The position numbers were made by a program, and so were the translations under genes. Positions 1-6,358 of a DNA stretch of 6,875 nucleotides are shown here, piece by piece. Each line of letters opens with the position of its first letter. The first letter of the stretch is position 1. Below the pieces are notes generated by a model. That model made no database searches, was not told where the DNA came from, and saw only the letters and a list, made by a program, of their open reading frames with translations. Source of the stretch: Streptosporangiaceae bacterium (lineage in GTDB: Bacteria; Actinomycetota; Actinomycetes; Streptosporangiales; Streptosporangiaceae); NCBI GenBank assembly GCA_030040475.1, contig JASHTQ010000309.1:1-6875 (forward strand), read 5' to 3'.

Positions 1-350
1 CGCTGCCCGGCGGCGCCGGCGACGGCCAGATCGCGGGTCTGCTGGCCGCCGCGGGCCGGCTCCCGCCCGAGCGGCGGTTCTACTTCCGGCGCAGCTGGGA
101 CGCGGCTACCGGTGCCACCGCGGCCAGCATCGAGGAGCTCGAGCATGAACTGCGGACCTGCGAGGACGAGGTGATCGCCCATCACTGCCGGTTTGCCGAC
201 CTGTCGCGCTGGATCGCGGGTGTCCTGGGCGACCCGCCGCTTGCCGCGGCGGTCGCGGAGATCGAGAAGGCCGTGCGCGCAGGAACCACCAGCATCGCCG
301 AGGCCAGGGCCGACCTGACCGGCGTGATCCACGGGCGCTACCAGGGATAG
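1..350 (+). CDS. C-terminal part of a DUF5752-like protein (5' end outside window)
   Basis: An open frame enters from the left edge (first full codon at position 3) and ends at TAG 348-350, giving 115 visible residues. No plausible start with a ribosome binding site is seen, so the gene begins upstream. The visible part reads FYFRR, then an acidic helix (ASIEELEHEL), then HHCRFADLSRWIAGVLGDPPLA. The order 'aromatic strand, SxEE helix, H-rich stretch, DLSRWI, VLGD' resembles the DUF5752 family as I remember it; in that family the region follows the pattern YHF...DFxxWxxxVLGDxxLA. No catalytic residues or membrane segments are apparent. It is convergent with the hsp20 gene and separated from it by a strong hairpin. 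The coding call is solid because codon bias is typical and the frame is open to the edge. The family assignment is tentative, and the function is unknown. Confidence 0.6.
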   Translation, partial: LPGGAGDGQIAGLLAAAGRLPPERRFYFRRSWDAATGATAASIEELEHELRTCEDEVIAHHCRFADLSRWIAGVLGDPPLAAAVAEIEKAVRAGTTSIAEARADLTGVIHGRYQG

Positions 351-361
351 CCGACATCATG

Positions 362-392
362 CCGGGGCCGCGCTCGGCGAGCGCGGCCCCGG
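362..392. terminator. Strong GC hairpin between convergent genes
   Basis: A perfect 14-bp inverted repeat (arms 362-375 and 379-392, loop GGC) sits 12 nt after the stop of the left-hand plus-strand gene and 24 nt beyond the stop of the minus-strand hsp20 gene. On the plus strand it is followed by GGTTT. Neither side has a real U-tract, so this would be the tract-poor hairpin type common in high-GC actinobacteria. Its position between two converging stops suggests that it serves both transcripts. Confidence 0.75.
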
Positions 393-415
393 GGTTTCGG
401 TACCCGGCAGGCCTG

Positions 416-835
416 CTAGGCGGCCTTGACCTCTATCTTCTTGGCGGACTCCTTCTTGGTCTCCTTGAGGCCGACCGACACGGTGAGCATGCCGTCCCGG
501 TAGGTCGCCGTGACGTCGTCCTCGTCCGCCATTTCCGGCAGCGCGAGGGTACGGGTGAACGAGCCGTACCAGAACTCCGTCCGGTGCTTGCCCTCGCTCT
601 GGTCGATCCGCTCCGCGTGGATCGCCAGGCAACCGGAGCCGACGGTCACCTCGAGGTCCTTTTCCGGGTCGATCCCGGCCAGTTCGGCGCGGACCATGTA
701 GTGGTTGTCCTCGATGTGCTCCTCCACCCTGATCGGCTGGGCCAGGTAGGGGCGGAGCGTCAGGAAGGGCGCCTCGAACCAGTCCACCAGGTCCGGGAGC
801 ACGGTCTTCGGATCCCTTCGTAGCAGCGAGCTCAT
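416..835 (-). CDS. hsp20: Small heat shock protein, Acr/HspX-like alpha-crystallin
   Basis: This encodes a 139-residue ATP-independent holdase chaperone expected to act in the cytoplasm as an oligomer, keeping unfolding proteins soluble. The alpha-crystallin domain spans about residues 35-122. Hallmarks are RAELAGIDPEKDLEV (49-63), the strand GSFTRTLALP (91-100) and YRDGMLTVSV (112-121). The C-terminal tail carries an I-x-V motif (IEV, 134-136), which in the family docks into neighbouring subunits. The opening residues, LLRRDPKTVLPDLVDWF, and the ADEDDVTATY stretch resemble Mycobacterium tuberculosis HspX/Acr (Hsp16.3) more than heat-induced Hsp20s. The start is supported by AAAGGAAAG upstream (840-848). 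A DosR-like palindrome lies about 100 nt upstream of the start. The gene follows the Rv1733c-like gene on the same strand after a 149-nt gap, so it probably has its own promoter. Confidence 0.95.
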   Translation of the reverse strand: MSSLLRRDPKTVLPDLVDWFEAPFLTLRPYLAQPIRVEEHIEDNHYMVRAELAGIDPEKDLEVTVGSGCLAIHAERIDQSEGKHRTEFWYGSFTRTLALPEMADEDDVTATYRDGMLTVSVGLKETKKESAKKIEVKAA

Positions 836-984
836 GTCGCTTTCCTTTCTCTGCGGCTTGCCTGTGGTTCAATCTCGATTGCACAACGAGGCGCTGCGCG
901 CAGGGCAGGACGAACGGCACATCCGGGTCCGACCTTGGTCACCAATGCGCGGGTATCGGGTGCTCACCGCACGGCGGCAGGATC
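836..984 (-). promoter_or_regulatory. Intergenic region holding the presumed hsp20 promoter
   Basis: This 149-nt gap lies between the Rv1733c-like stop and the hsp20 start. It contains the hsp20 ribosome binding site near 840-848 and the weak DosR-like box at 926-945. No convincing terminator hairpin for the upstream gene is seen, so read-through from the Rv1733c-like gene into hsp20 is possible. Confidence 0.5.
926..945 (-). promoter_or_regulatory. Weak DosR/DevR-like box upstream of hsp20
   Basis: The segment contains GACCTTGGTC, an inverted repeat GACC-TT-GGTC. Aligned with the mycobacterial DosR consensus TTSGGGACTWWAGTCCCSAA, it matches 12 of 20 positions (9 of the 14 core positions). 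It is the weakest of four similar sites in this window, but it lies about 100 nt upstream of the hsp20 start in the 149-nt gap expected to hold that gene's promoter. Binding is inferred, not shown. Confidence 0.4.
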
Positions 985-1593
985 TCACCGGCGCCGGCCA
1001 CTCCACAGCGGCCCGGTCGCCCGCCACTCGGCTTCCCAGCCGCGTATCCGCCGGCGGTCGAGGGCCAGCCGGGTGAGCGTTCCCAGCGCCAGCAGCACAG
1101 CCACCGATACCAGGCAGGTCACTATCACCGTCATGCAGACGTCGCCGGCGATCGTGCGCTGGTCCGGCGGGGGCTGCGCGAGAGCGCCCGAGGCGCTGAT
1201 CCATATCCGCGCCGTGCTTCCCTTGCGCGCCCCCGCCGTGGCCAGGATGTCGCCGGTTCTGGCCGGCCGACCCGGCGGCTGCCAGCGCGCCAGCACGTAT
1301 GTCATCTGCACGTTCGTGTACGGATCCGGGACGCCCGTCGCCTGAGCCGGCTCCAGCAGCACCGCGGTGACCAGGTGGTCCGCCGCTCGCTGTGCCTGCG
1401 CCTCGTGAACGGCCAGGTGATCGGCATGGCGGCCGGCCGCTACCGCGACCACGGGCACCACGACGACAAGCACGGCAATGATGACCAGCCGTACCGCCGC
1501 CTCGACCCGATCCGTCCCGCGGCGCAGCGGGTTGCGGTCGACGCCGAGCCTGCGGGCGCAGGACCCCAGGAACCGGGTCTTGTGAGTGTGCAT
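985..1593 (-). CDS. Rv1733c-family two-pass membrane protein
   Basis: This encodes 202 residues of unknown molecular function. The N-terminal part holds the family signature NPLRRGTDRVEA (21-32), followed by a first membrane segment (about 33-54, rich in V/I/A). A roughly 95-residue extracytoplasmic domain follows, containing YVLARWQPPGRPARTGDI (99-116) and VWI/ASG-type strands. A second membrane segment (about 153-175) precedes a basic cytoplasmic tail with WEAEWRATGPLW (186-197). Length, two-helix layout and both motifs match Rv1733c of M. tuberculosis, a DosR-regulon membrane antigen of about 210 residues. The ATG at 1593 is preferred because GGGAGGT lies 7 nt upstream of it. An in-frame GTG at 1611 would place that binding site inside the gene. 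It is transcribed divergently from the universal stress gene across a 229-nt region with two DosR-like boxes. Confidence 0.85.
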   Translation of the reverse strand: MHTHKTRFLGSCARRLGVDRNPLRRGTDRVEAAVRLVIIAVLVVVVPVVAVAAGRHADHLAVHEAQAQRAADHLVTAVLLEPAQATGVPDPYTNVQMTYVLARWQPPGRPARTGDILATAGARKGSTARIWISASGALAQPPPDQRTIAGDVCMTVIVTCLVSVAVLLALGTLTRLALDRRRIRGWEAEWRATGPLWSGRRR

Positions 1594-1600
1594 CACGGAC

Positions 1601-1607
1601 ACCTCCC
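1601..1607 (-). promoter_or_regulatory. Ribosome binding site fixing the Rv1733c-like start
   Basis: On the minus strand this reads GGGAGGT, with 7 nt to the ATG at 1591-1593. It decides between that ATG and the upstream in-frame GTG at 1609-1611, which has no comparable site in front of it. Confidence 0.8.
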
Positions 1608-1675
1608 GCACGCCATGCAGATGGCCGCGAAGGCCAGCTTGAGGCTCAAGCCTGACCTCGACGCGGGGTCCCGCG

Positions 1676-1695
1676 GCAGGGCCTTATGTCCCTGC
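1676..1695. promoter_or_regulatory. DosR/DevR-like palindromic box, divergent promoter, site 1
   Basis: The segment holds GCAGGG...CCCTGC, a perfect 6-bp outer inverted repeat around CCTTATGT. Against the 14-base core of the mycobacterial DosR consensus (GGGACTWWAGTCCC) it reads GGGCCTTATGTCCC, matching 12 of 14. Its centre is about 92 nt upstream of the Rv1733c-like start, a distance like those of the boxes at 926-945 and 2698-2717 to their genes. It probably serves the minus-strand gene and perhaps usp as well. Which regulator binds is inferred from the motif and gene content. Confidence 0.65.
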
Positions 1696-1740
1696 CCATC
1701 GGCCCATTGGTCTGTTTTCCGGCGTCAGCGCGGGCTCGGA

Positions 1741-1760
1741 TCCGGGACCTTCTTCCCTAC
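1741..1760. promoter_or_regulatory. DosR/DevR-like box, divergent promoter, site 2
   Basis: This reads TCCGGGACCTTCTTCCCTAC and matches 14 of 20 positions of TTSGGGACTWWAGTCCCSAA (11 of 14 in the core). Its centre is 72 nt upstream of the universal stress protein start and 65 bp from the centre of the box at 1676-1695, about six helical turns. It is the likely activator site for usp. Some GGGACC-like matches are expected by chance in DNA this GC-rich, but its position and the shared CCTT centre favour function. Confidence 0.55.
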
Positions 1761-1822
1761 AGCAGCACAACGGCGGGAACGAGATTGTCAGCAGAGCGGG
1801 TGAGGCAGGCAAGGAGGCCGCC

Positions 1823-2659
1823 ATGACTGATATGACCCGTGGCATCGTAGCCGGTTACGACGGGTCGCCTGGCAGCGATGAGGCGCTGCGCTGGGCGGCA
1901 AGGGAGGCGCAGGCGCGCGGCACGACGCTGACCGTCTGCCTGGCCTGGGTGCCCGATCACATGATGCTGCCGACCGAGCCGGCCCTGGCCGATCTGGCCA
2001 GGCAGCGGGGCATCCAGGTGCTCGACCGCGGGCTGCCGTACGCCCGGTCGGTGCTCGGACCCGGCCTGGTGCGCGCGGAACTGGCCGGCGAGCCGGCCGC
2101 CAGCGCGCTGTGCGAACGCAGCAGGACCGCCGAGATGGTCGTGGTCGGCTCGCGCGGGCACAGCGGGCTGGCCGGCCTGCGGCTGGGCTCGGTCCCCTGG
2201 CACCTGGCCGCCCACGGCCACGGGCGCATCGTGATAGTCCGCGGCGAGTGGCGGCCGGTCAACGAGTCCCCCGGCCCGGTCGTGGCCGGCGTGGACGGAT
2301 CACCGGCCTCCTGGGCCGCGGTCACGTTCGCCTTCGAGGAGGCGGCGCTGCGCGACGTGCCGCTGGTGGCGGTGTGCGCGCTGGCCGACTCGCCCGGCAC
2401 GCTCGGCGGCGCGCGTCGGATGGAGGAAGGCTTCAGCCACGCGATGACGCTGCGGGAGAAGGAGCACGCCGATGTCACCGTGCTGCGGCAGGTCGCCGCG
2501 GGCGCGCCGCGCTCGGCGCTGCTGCGCGCCGCGGCCGGAGCGCAGATGCTGGTGCTCGGCGCCCGCGGCCGCGGCGGCCTGGACGGCATGGCCCTCGGCT
2601 CGGTCGCCCAGGCCCTGCTGCACCATGCGCCGTGCCCGGTCGCGATCGTGCACCCGTGA
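1823..2659 (+). CDS. Tandem-domain universal stress protein (UspA family, ATP-binding type)
   Basis: This encodes 278 residues forming two UspA domains (about 6-141 and 151-278), the architecture of mycobacterial Rv1996/Rv2623-type proteins, several of which are dormancy-induced. Each domain opens with a beta strand ending in an Asp (GYDGS, D13; GVDGS, D158) that contacts nucleotide in family structures. Each also carries a complete ATP motif G-2x-G-9x-G-S: G109, G112, G122, S123 in the first and G246, G249, G259, S260 in the second. Both halves therefore look competent for ATP binding. The start is supported by AAGGAGG 5 nt upstream. In the family, Rv2623 slows growth in an ATP-dependent way; a similar energy-sensing role here is inference. 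It is divergent from the Rv1733c-like gene and 151 nt upstream of the arginine operon, which has its own box. Confidence 0.95.
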   Translation: MTDMTRGIVAGYDGSPGSDEALRWAAREAQARGTTLTVCLAWVPDHMMLPTEPALADLARQRGIQVLDRGLPYARSVLGPGLVRAELAGEPAASALCERSRTAEMVVVGSRGHSGLAGLRLGSVPWHLAAHGHGRIVIVRGEWRPVNESPGPVVAGVDGSPASWAAVTFAFEEAALRDVPLVAVCALADSPGTLGGARRMEEGFSHAMTLREKEHADVTVLRQVAAGAPRSALLRAAAGAQMLVLGARGRGGLDGMALGSVAQALLHHAPCPVAIVHP

Positions 2660-2697
2660 GCCCGTCACGATGACGTCGGTGCCCTTCGGATAGATCA

Positions 2698-2717
2698 TCA
2701 AGGACCTACGTCCCTGA
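2698..2717 (+). promoter_or_regulatory. DosR/DevR-like box upstream of the arginine operon
   Basis: The central part reads AGGACCTACGTCCC and matches 11 of 14 core positions of the DosR consensus (13 of 20 overall). It lies in the 151-nt gap between usp and the antiporter gene, its centre about 103 nt upstream of the antiporter start. It resembles the boxes at 1676-1695 and 1741-1760 in sequence and position, which suggests that the arginine operon is co-induced with usp, hsp20 and the Rv1733c-like gene. Confidence 0.55.
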
Positions 2718-2732
2718 CGTTCTCAGACGTCA
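2715..2732. repeat. Inverted repeat TGACGT-N6-ACGTCA
   Basis: Two perfect 6-bp half-sites (2715-2720 and 2727-2732) flank TCTCAG. They overlap the 3' edge of the DosR-like box and lie 79 nt before the antiporter start. A related TGACGTCG occurs at 2671-2678. This could be a second operator or a weak transcript stem. No specific regulator is recognised. Confidence 0.4.
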
Positions 2733-2810
2733 CGCCGGCAAGCTGGAGGCACAAGCAAAGCAATCGAGGTCACACACGGGTGCCCGGACGACACCCGGGA
2801 GGAGGTTTCG

Positions 2811-4259
2811 ATGTCCACCATCGTCAAGGCACGGCACAGCGGCGGGCCGCTACGGCGCCCCGACCGCACCGAGCAGAAGGCTCGGGCCCTGGGCCTGACG
2901 TCGGCGACCGGGCTCGTCGTCGGCAGCATCGTCGGGACGGGCGTGTTCGCCATGCCGGCCGTGCTGGCCGGCGCGGGCACGAGCTCCATCGCCGTGCTGG
3001 CCGTGATCGCGGTCGGCGCGATGCTGCTCGCCGCGCTGTTCGGCCAGCTGACCAGGCGGGTGCCCAACTCCGACGGCGGCCTTTACGCCTACGCGCGCTA
3101 CGAGTTCGGCGACTTCGCCGGCTATCTGACCGGCTGGTGCTACTGGATCCAGGCCTGGGCGGGCAACGCCGCCATCGTGTCGGCCTGGGTCTTCTACGTC
3201 GACTCCCTGTTCGGCATCAACCCGACGGGGATCGAGAACTGGGGCATCGCCCTCGGCGGGCTGTGGATCCCCGCGGTGATCAACCTGGCCGGGGTCAAGC
3301 AGATGGCCTGGTTCCAGAACCTCACCGTGGTGCTGAAGTTCCTGCCGCTGCTATTCGTCGGCGTGGTCGGCTGGTTCTTCGTCTCCAGGGGCAACTTCGG
3401 CGCGTTCAACGCATCCGGCGGCAGCCTGTACAGCGCGATCGGCATCGCGGCCGGCGTGGCGCTGTTCTCCTTCATCGGGGTCGAGGTCGCCGCGATCACC
3501 GCCAAGCGGGTGCGCAACCCGAAGATCAACGTCGGCCGGGCCTCGCTGCTCGGCACCGCGGCCAGCGCGGTCCTCTACCTGGCCACCGCGGCAGCGGTCA
3601 TGGGACTGGTCCCGCACCACGAGCTGGCGAGCACCACGACACCGTTCGTGCTCGCGTTCGGCACGATCTTCAGCCACGGCGCGTGGGCCGGCAAGCTGGT
3701 CGCCGCGCTGGCCGTCACCTCAGGCATCGGCGCGCTGAACGGCTGGACGCTGGTCACCACCGAGGTGTCCCGCGCCGCGGCCAACGACGGCCTGTTCCCG
3801 CGGATGTTCGCCTGGGCCGACCGGAAGGACACCGCCTGGTTCGGCGTCCTGATGGCCGCGTTCCTGCCCTCGCTGCTGATGCTGTGGAGCTACACCACCA
3901 AGACCGGGCTGACCGTGTTCACCGACCTGGTGGACCTGACCGTGGTCACCGTGGCCATCCCCTACCTGTTCTCCGCCTGCGCGCAGCTGGCCTACCTGGT
4001 CTCCAAGCGGCGCCGGGTGCAGGGCTGGCAGCTGGCCAGGGACCTGACGATCGCCGGGATCGGCGTGCTGTTCTCCATGTGGGTCACGTTCGCGGCCGGC
4101 TACCAGTCCGTGTACCAGGCGCTGATCCTGGTGCTCGCCGGCGTGGTCCTGTACGCCTTCATGAAGGCATACCGCGAGAACCGCGGGCAGGTCGCGGCCC
4201 CGCCGGATGACCTGCACGACAACGTGCCCGCGCCGCGGCCATCCGGCCCGCAGGCCTGA
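2811..4259 (+). CDS. APC-superfamily arginine antiporter, AdiC/ArcD-like
   Basis: This encodes a 482-residue cytoplasmic-membrane transporter of the basic amino acid/polyamine antiporter group, predicted to have about 12 helices. The unwound first helix carries the substrate-binding signature [12 protein letters not shown] (38-49). The sixth helix reads [21 protein letters not shown] (218-238), including the conserved Glu (E225). [20 protein letters not shown] (311-330) matches the eighth-helix region of AdiC. The AdiC tryptophan that stacks on arginine from helix 8 appears kept (W312), while the helix 6 gate tryptophan is Phe (F219). The start is set by GGGAGGAGGT 5 nt upstream. The gene lies 18 nt before arcA, so it probably imports arginine in exchange for a product. 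Arginine/ornithine, arginine/citrulline and arginine/agmatine exchange cannot be distinguished from sequence. The symbol is left open because ArcD, AdiC and PotE are close relatives. Confidence 0.9.
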   Translation: MSTIVKARHSGGPLRRPDRTEQKARALGLTSATGLVVGSIVGTGVFAMPAVLAGAGTSSIAVLAVIAVGAMLLAALFGQLTRRVPNSDGGLYAYARYEFGDFAGYLTGWCYWIQAWAGNAAIVSAWVFYVDSLFGINPTGIENWGIALGGLWIPAVINLAGVKQMAWFQNLTVVLKFLPLLFVGVVGWFFVSRGNFGAFNASGGSLYSAIGIAAGVALFSFIGVEVAAITAKRVRNPKINVGRASLLGTAASAVLYLATAAAVMGLVPHHELASTTTPFVLAFGTIFSHGAWAGKLVAALAVTSGIGALNGWTLVTTEVSRAAANDGLFPRMFAWADRKDTAWFGVLMAAFLPSLLMLWSYTTKTGLTVFTDLVDLTVVTVAIPYLFSACAQLAYLVSKRRRVQGWQLARDLTIAGIGVLFSMWVTFAAGYQSVYQALILVLAGVVLYAFMKAYRENRGQVAAPPDDLHDNVPAPRPSGPQA

Positions 4260-4277
4260 CCAGACCGGAGAGCTGCG

Positions 4278-5495
4278 ATGACCTTCAACGTCCAATCAGA
4301 GGTGGGCCAGCTCCGGCAGGTGATCGTGCACCGGCCCGGCCTGGAGCTGTCCCGGCTGACCCCGCGGAACATCGGCGAGCTGCTCTTCGACGACGTGCTC
4401 TGGGCCAAGCGGGCCAAGGAGGAGCACGACGCGTTCGCCGAGGCGCTCCGGGACAAGGGCGTGCGGGTGCACTACTTCGGGCAGCTCCTGGGCGAGACCC
4501 TCGGGCTGCCCGAGGGCCGGGCCTTCGTGCTCGACCGGCTGTGCACGCCCGAGATGCTCGGCCCGAACCTCGTCGACCCGCTGCGCAAGCTGTTCGACGA
4601 CCTCGACGGCCCGGCGCTGGCCGAGTTCCTCGTCGGCGGGGTGCTCAAGGCCGACCTGCACCCGACCGCCCACAGCCTCAAGTGGGACATGCTGCGGGCC
4701 GACGACTTCGTGCTGCCCCCGCTGCCCAACCACCTGTTCCAGCGGGACAACTCCTGCTGGATCTACCGCGGCGTCTCGGTCAACCCGATGGCCAAGCCCG
4801 CCCGCCAGCGCGAGAGCCTGCACAGCCGTGCCATCTACCGCTACCACCCGATGTTCGCCGCCGCGGACTTCACCTGGTATTACGGCGCGGACGACGGCAG
4901 CCACCTGCCCGCCACCATCGAGGGCGGCGACGTGCACGTGCTCGGCCACGGCGCGGTGATGGTGGGCATGGGGGAGCGGTCCACCCCGATGGCCGTCGAA
5001 ATGCTGGCCGGCGAGCTGTTCAAGGCCGGGCAGGCGAGCGCGGTCATCGCCGTCGAGCTGCCCGCCTCGCGGGCCACGATGCACCTGGACACGGTGCTGA
5101 CGATGATCGACCGCGACACCTTCGTCGAGTACCCCTACCTGGAGCGGAAGCTGCGGTCCTGGACGCTCACCCCGGATGGCACGGGCCGCGGCGTCTCGGT
5201 GGCCCGCAATCACGACCTCTGGGACAAGGTCGCGGAGGTGCTCGACGCGGACAAGGTCACGGTGCTGAGCACCGACGAGGACATCCGCGCCGCCGAGCGG
5301 GAGCAGTGGGACGACGGGACCAACTATCTCGCGGTCGCGCCCGGGGTCATCGTCGGCTACGAGCGCAACGTGGCCACCAACACCATGCTGCGCAAGCAGG
5401 GCATCGAGGTGGTCACCATCGCCGGCAGCGAGCTCGGCCGCGGCCGTGGCGGGCCGCGCTGCATGACCTGCCCGATCGAAAGGGACCCGGCATGA
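4278..5495 (+). CDS. arcA: Arginine deiminase
   Basis: This 405-residue cytosolic enzyme hydrolyses L-arginine to L-citrulline and ammonia, the first step of the arginine deiminase pathway. All catalytic elements of the guanidino-group modifying fold are visible: D157 in FQRDNSCW, E215 and D218 in EGGD, H269 and D271 in MHLDTV, and the nucleophile C395 in [10 protein letters not shown] close to the C-terminus. The N-terminus ([24 protein letters not shown]) is typical, and the length is normal for the family (about 400-418). The start has GGAGAG (4267-4272) 5 nt upstream and lies 18 nt after the antiporter stop. The stop overlaps the start of the following carbamoyltransferase frame in an ATGA. 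Co-transcription with the antiporter is very likely. The gene looks intact and active. Confidence 0.97.
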   Translation: MTFNVQSEVGQLRQVIVHRPGLELSRLTPRNIGELLFDDVLWAKRAKEEHDAFAEALRDKGVRVHYFGQLLGETLGLPEGRAFVLDRLCTPEMLGPNLVDPLRKLFDDLDGPALAEFLVGGVLKADLHPTAHSLKWDMLRADDFVLPPLPNHLFQRDNSCWIYRGVSVNPMAKPARQRESLHSRAIYRYHPMFAAADFTWYYGADDGSHLPATIEGGDVHVLGHGAVMVGMGERSTPMAVEMLAGELFKAGQASAVIAVELPASRATMHLDTVLTMIDRDTFVEYPYLERKLRSWTLTPDGTGRGVSVARNHDLWDKVAEVLDADKVTVLSTDEDIRAAEREQWDDGTNYLAVAPGVIVGYERNVATNTMLRKQGIEVVTIAGSELGRGRGGPRCMTCPIERDPA

Positions 5496-6358
5496 ACCTG
5501 CAAGGACGCAGCCTGGTCAAGGATGTCGACCTCACCGCCGAGGAGTTCGGCTACCTGCTCGACCTCGCCGCCCAGTTGCGGCTGGAAAAGCGGATGGGGC
5601 AGCGGACGAGCAAGCTTCTCGGCCGCAACATCGCGCTGATCTTCGAGAAGGCGTCCACCCGGACCCGGTGCGCGTTCGAGGTCGCGGCGCACGACGAGGG
5701 CGCGCACGTCACCTACCTCGGGCCGGGCGAGTCCCAGCTGGGGTTCAAGGAGTCGGTGCGGGACACCGCGCGGGTGCTCGGCCGGATGTTCGACGGGATC
5801 GAGTACCGCGGCCCGGCGCAGCAGGCGGTGGAGACGCTGGCCGCGTATGCCGGGGTGCCGGTGTGGAACGGGCTGACCGACGCGCTGCTGGGCATGGACG
5901 TGCGGATCTGCGCCCCGGCGCCGCTGCAGCCCCCGGCCGGGGTGCGGGAGATGGCCCGGCGCCTGGCGGCGGGCTCGGGCGCCCGGCTGACGGTGACCGC
6001 GGATACCGGGCCGGCCGTGGCCGGCGCGGACTACCTGTACACCGACGTCTGGCTGTCGATGGGCGAGCCTGAGGACCACTGGGACGAGCGTATCGACCTG
6101 CTGTTGCCCTACCAGGTGACCGCGGACCTGATGGCGGCGACCGGGAATCAGGCGGTGCGGTTCATGCACTGCCTGCCCGCGCTGCACGACACGCAGACCA
6201 TGATCGGCGAGCGGCTGTTCCGGCGGCGCGGGCTCGGCGCGCTGGAGGTGACCGACGAGGTCTTCTCCTCGCCGGCCTCGATCGTGTTCGACCAGGCGGA
6301 GAACCGGCTGCACACGATCAAGGCCCTGATGGTCGCCACCATCGGCGAGACCCAATAA
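5492..6358 (+). CDS. argF: Ornithine carbamoyltransferase with internal in-frame deletion (probably inactive)
   Basis: The frame is open and gives 288 residues; intact family members have about 330-336. Catabolic ornithine carbamoyltransferase converts citrulline and phosphate to ornithine and carbamoyl phosphate. Intact elements are the carbamoyl-phosphate loop STRTR (55-59), the 80s loop SQLGFKES (81-88, with K86), NGLTD (126-130), [10 protein letters not shown] (184-193), MHCLPA (225-230) and the C-terminal [13 protein letters not shown]. After D130 the sequence jumps to [12 protein letters not shown]. Compared from memory with E. coli ArgI and Pseudomonas ArcB, 45-46 residues are absent, including HPTQ (H133 to Q136 of ArgI) and GDARNNM with the ornithine-contacting Asn (N167). 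The junction is at 5881/5882. GMDVRICAP resembles the catabolic ArcB branch. The start is the ATG overlapping the arcA stop; it could also be called arcB. Activity is very unlikely unless the deletion is a sequence error. Confidence 0.85.
   Translation: MNLQGRSLVKDVDLTAEEFGYLLDLAAQLRLEKRMGQRTSKLLGRNIALIFEKASTRTRCAFEVAAHDEGAHVTYLGPGESQLGFKESVRDTARVLGRMFDGIEYRGPAQQAVETLAAYAGVPVWNGLTDALLGMDVRICAPAPLQPPAGVREMARRLAAGSGARLTVTADTGPAVAGADYLYTDVWLSMGEPEDHWDERIDLLLPYQVTADLMAATGNQAVRFMHCLPALHDTQTMIGERLFRRRGLGALEVTDEVFSSPASIVFDQAENRLHTIKALMVATIGETQ

Larger units (their letters stand above)
1594..1822. promoter_or_regulatory. Divergent intergenic promoter region
   Basis: This 229-nt gap separates the minus-strand Rv1733c-like gene from the plus-strand usp gene and must contain promoters for both. 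It holds two DosR-like boxes (1676-1695 and 1741-1760), the ribosome binding site of each gene near its ends (1601-1607 and AAGGAGG at 1811-1817), and a short GC palindrome GCGGGGTCCCGC (1663-1674) beside the first box. No clear sigma-70-type -10 and -35 pair was found by eye. Confidence 0.7.

Noticed and set aside
357..920. Minus-strand frame overlapping hsp20
   Set aside because: It covers the hsp20 gene and the terminator hairpin in a different frame and has no family features.
1594..1611. GTG at 1611 as start of the Rv1733c-like gene
   Set aside because: The GGGAGGT at 1601-1607 would lie inside the gene, and it is ideally spaced for the ATG at 1593.
2660..2690. Possible rho-independent terminator after usp
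   Set aside because: Only an imperfect CACGATGACGTCGGTG palindrome is present, with no stable stem and no U-tract.
2780..4210. Plus-strand open frame overlapping the antiporter in another frame
   Set aside because: Low-complexity Arg/Gly-rich translation; the hydrophobic, conserved APC frame at 2811-4259 is clearly the coding one.
4296..5213. Long minus-strand open frame opposite arcA
   Set aside because: It is a codon-position shadow of arcA in GC-rich DNA, with no recognisable domains and no convincing start.
4541..5491. N-terminal extension of the carbamoyltransferase frame upstream of 5492
   Set aside because: It lies wholly inside arcA in another frame and translates to Arg/Pro/Gly-rich low-complexity sequence; family similarity begins exactly at the ATG of 5492.
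5357..6355. Long minus-strand open frame opposite the carbamoyltransferase
   Set aside because: It is a shadow of the real gene; its composition is Arg/Gly/His-rich without motifs.
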